The notes under the pieces are model-generated. The model ran no database searches. It had not been told where the DNA came from and saw only the letters and a program-made list of their open reading frames with translations. From Streptomyces varsoviensis (GTDB lineage Bacteria; Actinomycetota; Actinomycetes; Streptomycetales; Streptomycetaceae): a stretch of 64,000 nt of DNA. Shown one piece after another: positions 59,298 through 64,000 of the stretch (the stretch's first letter is position 1; each line of letters begins with the position of its first letter). Location of the stretch: NCBI RefSeq assembly GCF_000718635.1, contig NZ_JOBF01000001.1, positions 1 to 64,000 of the forward strand. Direction: 5' to 3'. Both the position numbers and the translations under genes were made by a program.

Positions 59298-60277
59298 AGC
59301 GTGCTCCAGTCCTGGTCGGGATAGCGGTGCACGGGCGCCGACACGTCGTCGAGCGCCTGGCAGATCTCGTCAGGAAGCGTAAGGGCCTCCACTGACAACG
59401 CGGCTCTGAGCTGCTTCGCGTTGCGCGCGCCGACGATGGGGGCGACCACGCCGGGGCGGTCGCGCACCCAGGCCAGGGCCACCTGGAGGGAGGTCGTGGC
59501 GAGGCCGTCCGCGGCGGTGGCGACGGCGTCGACGATGTGGCCCGCGGCCTCGTCCAGATACGGCGCCACGAAGGGCGCCAGCGCCTCGGACGCGCCGCGC
59601 GAGTCCGCCGGGGTCGCGTGCCGGTACTTACCCGTGAGCACGCCCCGCCCCAGCGGCGAGGACGGCAGCAGACCCACGCCCAGATCCAGCGCCGCGGGCA
59701 GCACCTCGCGCTCCACGCCGCGCTGGAGCAGGGAGTACTCCATCTGCGTACTCGCCAGCCGGGTGCGCACGCCGGGCGCGCTGAGCTGCCAGGTGGCGGC
59801 CTTGGCGAGCTGCCAGCCGCAGAAGTTGGACACCCCCGCGTACCGCGCCCGGCCGCTGCTGACCGCGATGTCCAGCGCTTGCAGCGTCTCGTCCAGCGGC
59901 GTCGCCGGATCGAAGGCGTGCACCTGCCAAAGATCGACATGGTCGGTGCCCAGCCGCTCCAGCGACGCGTCGAGGGCGGCGAGCAGATGGCCCCGCGAGC
60001 CGTCGAAACGCCGCTCCGGATCGGGGACGCTGCCCGCCTTCGTCGCGATGACCAGATCCCGCCGCGGCACCAGCCCTTCCATCAACTGCCCGAGCAGATA
60101 CTCCGCGCCGCCGTCCGCGTACACATCCGCGGTGTCGATCAGGGTGCCGCCGGCCTCCCAGAAGGCCTTGATCTGATCCGCCGCGTCGTGCTCGCCGGTG
60201 TCCCGGCCCCAGGTGAGCGTGCCGAGCCCGATCCGGGATACGCGCAGCCCCGTGCGGCCGAGATGCCTTTGCTCCAT
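59294..60277 (-). CDS. Aldo/keto reductase
   Basis: A 327-residue NADPH-dependent reductase with a TIM barrel. The catalytic tetrad is visible: Asp and Tyr in LIDTADVYADGGAE, Lys in VIATKAGS and His in LWQVHAFDPATP. Cofactor-binding IVGARNAKQLRAAL lies near the end. ATG at 60277. Its stop overlaps the GTG of the RecD-like gene by two bases (GTGA arrangement), so both are translated from one message. An inverted pair of DnaA-box sequences lies upstream. Confidence 0.93.
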   Translation of the reverse strand: MEQRHLGRTGLRVSRIGLGTLTWGRDTGEHDAADQIKAFWEAGGTLIDTADVYADGGAEYLLGQLMEGLVPRRDLVIATKAGSVPDPERRFDGSRGHLLAALDASLERLGTDHVDLWQVHAFDPATPLDETLQALDIAVSSGRARYAGVSNFCGWQLAKAATWQLSAPGVRTRLASTQMEYSLLQRGVEREVLPAALDLGVGLLPSSPLGRGVLTGKYRHATPADSRGASEALAPFVAPYLDEAAGHIVDAVATAADGLATTSLQVALAWVRDRPGVVAPIVGARNAKQLRAALSVEALTLPDEICQALDDVSAPVHRYPDQDWSTL

Positions 60278-60315
60278 GAGCGCTCAGATTAGTGGGCAGG
60301 ACAATTTCCGTGGCC

Positions 60316-60351
60316 GCCTGTGGATAACTCGGCGCCGGCTTATCCACAGGC
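60316..60351. promoter_or_regulatory. Inverted pair of DnaA-box sequences
   Basis: GCCTGTGGATAA (60316-60327) and TTATCCACAGGC (60340-60351) are perfect 12-base inverted arms with a GC-rich 12-base spacer. Each arm contains TTATCCACA, the strongest Escherichia coli DnaA-box form (Streptomyces boxes are usually TTGTCCACA). The element lies between the divergent aldo/keto reductase and oxidoreductase genes. It could be a DnaA regulatory or titration site, or a different operator or hairpin with this core. Confidence 0.6.
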
Positions 60352-60477
60352 CGCTCCCCGCGTCGTTCCCGCGATGCTTCCCCGTGGTTTCCTCGCGTCG
60401 TTCCCCCTGGCGTCTCCCCGTGGCTTCTCTCCCGGCCTTTCCCTCCGGCCTTCCCCTTATCCGCGGCCCCCGCCGCA

Positions 60478-60507
60478 CTGACGTATCCCCAGCACGCGCG
60501 CTAGAGT
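60478..60507 (+). promoter_or_regulatory. Putative housekeeping promoter of the LLM oxidoreductase gene
   Basis: CTGACG (60478-60483) and TAGAGT (60502-60507) are 18 bases apart, a good match to an HrdB-type promoter. The predicted start near 60514 leaves a short leader before the ribosome site AAGGGGAG of the gene at 60548. Confidence 0.55.
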
Positions 60508-60547
60508 CCCCGCTACAGGTACGTTACTGATGAGTAAGGGGAGCGGT

Positions 60548-61597
60548 ATGCGGCTTGGCATCAACCTCGGCTACTGGGGCGCCGGGATGGACGCGGACAA
60601 CCTCGCGGTCGCCCGCGAGGCGGACCGCCTCGGCTACGCGGTCTGCTGGGCCGCCGAGGCGTACGGATCGGACGCCGCCACCGTGCTCTCCTACGTGGCC
60701 GCGCAGACCGAGCGGATCGACGTCGGCTCCGCCATCTTCCAGATCCCCGCCCGTACCCCCTCGATGACGGCGATGACCGCCGCCACCCTCGACACGCTCT
60801 CCGGCGGCCGCTTCCGGCTCGGCCTCGGCGTATCGGGGCCGCAGGTCTCCGAGGGCTGGTACGGCGTCAAGTTCGACAAGCCGCTCGCCCGTACCCGCGA
60901 ATACGTCGAGATCATCCGCAAGGCCATGGCCCGCGAGCGCCTCAGCCACGACGGCGAGCACTGGACCCTGCCGCTCCCCGGCGGCCCCGGCAAGCCGCTC
61001 AAGCTCACCGTGCACCCGGTGCGCGAGCACATCCCGCTCTACATCGCCGCCATCGGCCCGAAGAACCTGGAGCAGACCGGCGAGATCGCCGACGGCGCGC
61101 TGGTCGTCCTGTTCTCGCCCGAGCACGCCGAGGAGACCACGCTCGGCGCGCTCCGCGCCGGCCGCGCCAAGGCCGGCAAGGACCTCGACGGCTTTGATCT
61201 CGTACCCACCGTCCCCATGGCCGTCGGCGACGACGCGGACGGCCTGGCCGACCTCTTCCGCCCGTACACCGCCCTCTACATCGGCGGCATGGGCAGCCCC
61301 AAGCAGAACTTCTACAACAAGCTCGCGCGGCGCATGGGGTACGAGCGGGAGGCCGCCGAGATCCAGGAGAGGTACCTCGCCGGGGACAAGGACGGCGCTG
61401 CCGCCGCGATCCCGCGCGAGCTGATCGACTCCACCACCCTGCTCGGCCCCGTGGAACGCATCGCGGAGCGCATGCAGGCCTACGCCGAGGCCGGGGTCAC
61501 CACTCTCTCGCTGACCCCCGCCGGCTTCACCCTCGACGAGCGGATCGCGGGGCTGCGCGCCGGCGTCGAGGCCCTGGAACGGGCCGGACTCGCCTGA
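60548..61597 (+). CDS. LLM-class F420-dependent oxidoreductase
   Basis: A 349-residue luciferase-like monooxygenase-family enzyme that probably uses coenzyme F420. It begins MRLGINLGYWGAGMDADNL and has AREADRLGYAVCWAAEAYGSDA, SAIFQIPARTPSMTAMTAATLD and the family motif GRFRLGLGVSGPQVSEGWYGV. The rest is a typical barrel (IPLYIAAIGPKNLEQTGEIADGAL). ATG at 60548 has AAGGGGAG five bases upstream; an in-frame ATG at 60530 is less likely. Substrate unknown. A pentapeptide-repeat-like frame starts directly after the stop, in the -1 frame. Confidence 0.93.
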   Translation: MRLGINLGYWGAGMDADNLAVAREADRLGYAVCWAAEAYGSDAATVLSYVAAQTERIDVGSAIFQIPARTPSMTAMTAATLDTLSGGRFRLGLGVSGPQVSEGWYGVKFDKPLARTREYVEIIRKAMARERLSHDGEHWTLPLPGGPGKPLKLTVHPVREHIPLYIAAIGPKNLEQTGEIADGALVVLFSPEHAEETTLGALRAGRAKAGKDLDGFDLVPTVPMAVGDDADGLADLFRPYTALYIGGMGSPKQNFYNKLARRMGYEREAAEIQERYLAGDKDGAAAAIPRELIDSTTLLGPVERIAERMQAYAEAGVTTLSLTPAGFTLDERIAGLRAGVEALERAGLA

Positions 61598-61746
61598 CCA
61601 GTACCGAGCCGACCGGCGCCGGCCTGAGCGGCATCGACCTGACCGACGCCGACCTGACCGGCGCCGGCCTGAGCGGCATCGACCTGACCGACGCCGACCT
61701 GACCGACGCCGACCTGATCGGCACCGAGCCGTCGGCGCCGTCCTGA
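61594..61746 (+). repeat. 15-base-periodic array reading as pentapeptide repeats without a start codon
   Basis: Two identical 45-base units (61615-61659 and 61660-61704), each made of three related 15-base words, are followed by one more 15-base word. In the frame starting at 61594 the array reads GAGLSGIDLTDADL twice and then TDADLIG, the A(D)LxG-type pentapeptide pattern, and ends at TGA 61744-61746. There is no ATG, GTG or ribosome site; the frame meets the oxidoreductase stop in the -1 frame. Could be a 3'-end relic, a frameshift product or a DNA repeat. Confidence 0.6.
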
Positions 61747-61975
61747 CGCCGGCGCCGACCTGATCGGGAAAAAGTCTGCGGCCGTGGTGGGGGCTCGGGG
61801 GTCTTCCCCGCCACGGCCGTCACCGAGCACAACGCCCCGACCGCCCCGGCGGTTACGCGCCGCCGGCGCCCACCGCCTCCGCCATTCGGCCGGACCTCCT
61901 GTTGCCCGGGCCCCTTGGCGGCGTTTGACTTCCCTTGGCGATTGTCGTGCTCGGAGGTGCTCGGAGGTGGTAGAG
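61747..61975. other. Intergenic region before the ferritin-like gene
   Basis: About 230 bases without a gene. At its right end TCGGAGGTGC and TCGGAGGTGG form a ten-base direct repeat that provides two possible ribosome sites for the next gene. GC falls slightly toward the right. No hairpin with a U-tail was seen. Confidence 0.5.
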
Positions 61976-62764
61976 ATGCTTTCGGCCAAGGGCTTGTTCC
62001 AGGAGATTCTCGACAACGACGATTCGTTTCAGCTCTTCTGCTCCATCGCGGCCGGCGGCGAGAGCCAGGGCGGCTGGGAGAACGGCCGTATCGCCGCCCT
62101 CGTCCCCGAGGGCATGCGCGACCTCGCACCGAAGATCGCGCGGCACGGCGCGGACGAGGACAAGCACGGCCGCATCTTCCTCGCCCTGCTGCGCAACCGG
62201 GGGCTGGAACCGGTCGAGGTCCCGCCGAGCACCGACTACACGATGCTCCTCGAACGCCGCGGCATCGGCCTCGCCCACGAGCGGCTGCGCGCCGCCGAAC
62301 ACCTCACCGAGCAGGACGTCATCACCTACCTCGCGCACAGCCGGGTCACCGAGCAGCGCGCCGCGGACCAGATGGACATGCTGACCGGGCACTTCGGCGA
62401 GCACCCGCAGATCGGCCGGGCGATCCGGGTCATCTGCCGCGACGAGGAGAACCACCTCAGCTACTGCCACGAGGAACTGCTCCGCCTCGCCGCCCTCGGA
62501 CACGGCCGGGAGATCCATGTGGCCCTGCGCCACAGCGCCCTGGCCGAAATCGCCATCTACCGGGATGTCTCGCTCGCCGTCATGGCCCGCATGGGCCGCA
62601 TCCTGGGCTGGCCGCGCCCCAAGGCCGCGGTGCTCGCCGCGGCCATCCGCGCCATGTACGCGTACGAATGGGCCGGTGGCTGGCGGCGGATGGTCAACCT
62701 CCGCATGCCCGAGCGCCGCGACGCCCTCGGCGGCCCCGCGCCCCGCGCCGTCGGACTGGCCTGA
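61976..62764 (+). CDS. Ferritin-like domain protein
   Basis: A 262-residue four-helix-bundle protein. It begins MLSAKGLFQEILDNDDSFQLF. Two ExxH iron-ligand motifs are visible: Glu/His in HGADEDKHGRIFL and in ICRDEENHLSYCHEELL, the hallmark of di-iron ferritin-like proteins. A later helix HSALAEIAIYRDVSLAVMARMGRILG is hydrophobic on one face. ATG at 61976 with GGAGGTGG upstream. Possible di-iron oxidase or iron-handling role; no partner genes indicate more. Confidence 0.85.
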   Translation: MLSAKGLFQEILDNDDSFQLFCSIAAGGESQGGWENGRIAALVPEGMRDLAPKIARHGADEDKHGRIFLALLRNRGLEPVEVPPSTDYTMLLERRGIGLAHERLRAAEHLTEQDVITYLAHSRVTEQRAADQMDMLTGHFGEHPQIGRAIRVICRDEENHLSYCHEELLRLAALGHGREIHVALRHSALAEIAIYRDVSLAVMARMGRILGWPRPKAAVLAAAIRAMYAYEWAGGWRRMVNLRMPERRDALGGPAPRAVGLA

Positions 62765-62780
62765 GAGCCCAGCCCCACCA

Positions 62781-62985
62781 GTACGGACCTCCGCGCCGGT
62801 ACGAGCCCCCGCGTCCGTACGAGTTCCCGGCACCCGTACGAGCCCCGGCACCCGTACGAGCCCCGGCACCCGTACGAGCCCCCGCGCCCGTACGAGCCCC
62901 CGCGCCGGTACGAGCCTCCGCGTCCGTACGAGTCCCCGGACCCGTACGAGCCCCCGCGCCCCGCCCGTACGAGCCCGCGCCTCCG
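62781..62985. repeat. 18-base tandem repeat array (GTACGAGCCCC type)
   Basis: GTACG(A/G) recurs at 62781, 62799, 62817, 62836, 62854, 62872, 62890, 62908, 62926, 62944 and 62967, so about eleven copies with a period of 18. The unit is close to CCCGTACGAGCCCCCGCG. It lies between the convergent ferritin-like and CorA-type genes. Every copy contains part of the palindrome CGTACG. Neither strand gives a convincing gene. Confidence 0.85.
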
Positions 62986-63023
62986 CCTCTGCCGGCGATC
63001 GACCGCCCCTACAGCCATCGCCC

Positions 63024-64000
63024 CTACAGCCATCCCCGCCGCTTGAACAAGCGGTGCAGGCCGAAGACGAGGCCCGCCATGATCAGGACCACCGCCGGAT
63101 AGCTCCAGGAGTACCCCAGTTCCGGCATGTGCTCGAAGTTCATGCCGTATATCCCCGCGACCATCGTCGGGACCGCCGCCATCGCCGCCCAGGCCGAGAT
63201 CTTCCGCATGTCGTCGTTCTGCCGCACGCCGGTCTGCGCGAGATGCGCGGAGAGGATGTCGGAGAGCAGCCGGTCCAGCCCTTCCACGTAGTCGTTCGCG
63301 CGCGTCAGGTGGTCGCTGACGTCGCGGAAGAACGGCTGGGAGGCGGCGTTCACATAGCGCAGGCCGGAGCCGGCGAGCCGGGACATGGGCTCGGCGAGCG
63401 GGCCGGTGGCCCGGCGGAACTCCACGACCTGGCGCTTGAAGGCGTAGATCCGGCCGGCCATGCGCTTGGTGTCGCCGCCGGCCGGGGCGAACACCTCGGC
63501 CTCCAACTCCTCCAGGTCCACCTGGAGCTCCGCCGCCACGTCGATATAGGTGTCGACGACCGCGTCGCTCACCGCGTACATCACCGCCGTGGGGCCGTGC
63601 TGGAGCACCTCGGGGTCGGCTTCCAGCCGGTGCCGCACCTGGGTGAGCGGGTTGCCGTGGCCGTGCCGGACGGTCACCACGAAGGAGTCGCCGACGAAGA
63701 CCATCAGCTCGCCCGTGGCGACCGTATCGGCGTCCTCGTCGTACTCGACCGGCTTGAGGACCAGGAAGAGCGAGTCGTCGTAGACCTCCAGCTTGGGCCG
63801 CTGGTGGGCGGCGAGCGCGTCCTCCACGGCCAGCGGATGCAGGTCGAACTCGGAGGTCACGAGCGAGAATTCGCTTTCCGTGGGCTCGTGCAGCCCGATC
63901 CACAGAAAGGAATGCCCGTCGGCGCGCGCCTCGGCCAGGGCGTCCGAGAAGTCGGCGGGGTGGCCGTCGGTGCGGCGTCCGTCGCGGTAAATGGCACAGT
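63024..64000 (-). CDS. corA: CorA-family magnesium/cobalt transporter (5' end beyond the window)
   Basis: The window holds the last 325 or so residues of a divalent-cation channel of the CorA family. Visible are the soluble domain (FLWIGLHEPTESEFSLVTSEFDLHPLAVEDAL in parts, QRPKLEVYDDSLFLVLKPVEY), the long helix region, and two C-terminal transmembrane helices. The signature YGMN at the end of the first (VAGIYGMNFEHMPEL) and WSYPAVVLIMAGLVFGLHRLFKRRGWL in the second complete the pore. The frame is open to the right edge without a start codon, so the true start lies outside. Confidence 0.93.
   Translation of the reverse strand, partial: CAIYRDGRRTDGHPADFSDALAEARADGHSFLWIGLHEPTESEFSLVTSEFDLHPLAVEDALAAHQRPKLEVYDDSLFLVLKPVEYDEDADTVATGELMVFVGDSFVVTVRHGHGNPLTQVRHRLEADPEVLQHGPTAVMYAVSDAVVDTYIDVAAELQVDLEELEAEVFAPAGGDTKRMAGRIYAFKRQVVEFRRATGPLAEPMSRLAGSGLRYVNAASQPFFRDVSDHLTRANDYVEGLDRLLSDILSAHLAQTGVRQNDDMRKISAWAAMAAVPTMVAGIYGMNFEHMPELGYSWSYPAVVLIMAGLVFGLHRLFKRRGWL

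Noticed and set aside
62781..62985. CRISPR array
   Set aside because: The 18-base units are contiguous degenerate tandem repeats without spacers, and no cas genes are present.

Overview
The window is a gene-dense, high-GC stretch of an actinomycete chromosome, almost certainly Streptomyces. The strongest markers are a short chaplin next to a long sortase-anchored chaplin (53.6-54.8 kb, the chpH/chpC pair), an XRE-DUF5753/DUF397 regulator module, many TetR regulators next to catabolic genes, GTG starts with GGAGG-type ribosome sites, and long antisense open frames. It looks like conserved chromosome arm or core sequence with small accessory patches. No insertion sequence, prophage, CRISPR array or rRNA operon was seen. 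There is one tRNA (Leu, anticodon GAG).

Layout. 0-3.2 kb: a DrrA-like drug-export ATPase divergent from a TetR regulator, then a stand-alone type ISP restriction/modification C-terminal-domain protein. 3.5-8 kb: homogentisate dioxygenase hmgA followed by a GntR/UTRA regulator, then divergently a TetR regulator and an aldehyde dehydrogenase. 8-11.2 kb: a urea transporter, a TetR/MaoC pair bracketed by two identical operators, and a DUF4190 membrane protein. 11.4-15.1 kb: a Cys-pair hypothetical protein and a secreted penicillin-acylase-family enzyme. 15.3-17.8 kb: a lower-GC patch with a small protein, DUF6879, XRE-DUF5753, DUF397 and a hypothetical protein. 17.8-22 kb: an alpha/beta hydrolase, a cis-prenyltransferase and an MHS-family transporter. 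21.9-24.1 kb: cytochrome P450 with its ferredoxin, divergent from a TetR regulator.

24.2-31.3 kb: a NamZ-like (DUF1343) exported enzyme, then an acyl-CoA catabolic cluster: SDR, acyl-CoA ligase and TetR on the plus strand facing acyl-CoA dehydrogenase and an APH-like kinase on the minus strand. A shared 14-base operator sits at both outer promoters. 31.4-37.4 kb: glucarate dehydratase, two DUF202 membrane proteins, a Nudix hydrolase, a DMT permease and an FAD-binding dehydrogenase. 37.9-42.6 kb: a repeat-like hypothetical protein, an APC permease and a copper amine oxidase (amine uptake and oxidation). 42.6-46.4 kb: an ASCH-alpha/beta-hydrolase fusion, a thioredoxin-like [2Fe-2S] protein, and an ABC-F ATPase whose 5' leader can form mutually exclusive stems, one of which hides the ribosome site.

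46.4-51.5 kb: a secreted carbohydrate block (SGNH hydrolase, GH29 fucosidase, a TAT-exported predicted TIM-barrel protein). 51.7 kb: tRNA-Leu with a clear terminator. 52-56 kb: M20 peptidase, the chaplin pair, DUF5703 and an acidic hypothetical protein. 56-64 kb: a RecD-like protein with decayed ATPase motifs and a repeat-rich N-terminus, coupled to an aldo/keto reductase; an inverted pair of DnaA-box sequences; an F420-type oxidoreductase followed by a pentapeptide-repeat-like frame without a start codon; a ferritin-like protein; and a CorA-type transporter cut by the right edge.

The main regulatory theme is TetR repressors paired with small acyl-CoA, aldehyde, P450 or efflux operons, with repeated operator sequences visible in several cases. 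The observations most worth following are the ABC-F leader, the shared operators of the two acyl-CoA clusters, the pseudo-helicase, the split kinase/ACAD pair, the DnaA-box pair and the pentapeptide-like array.
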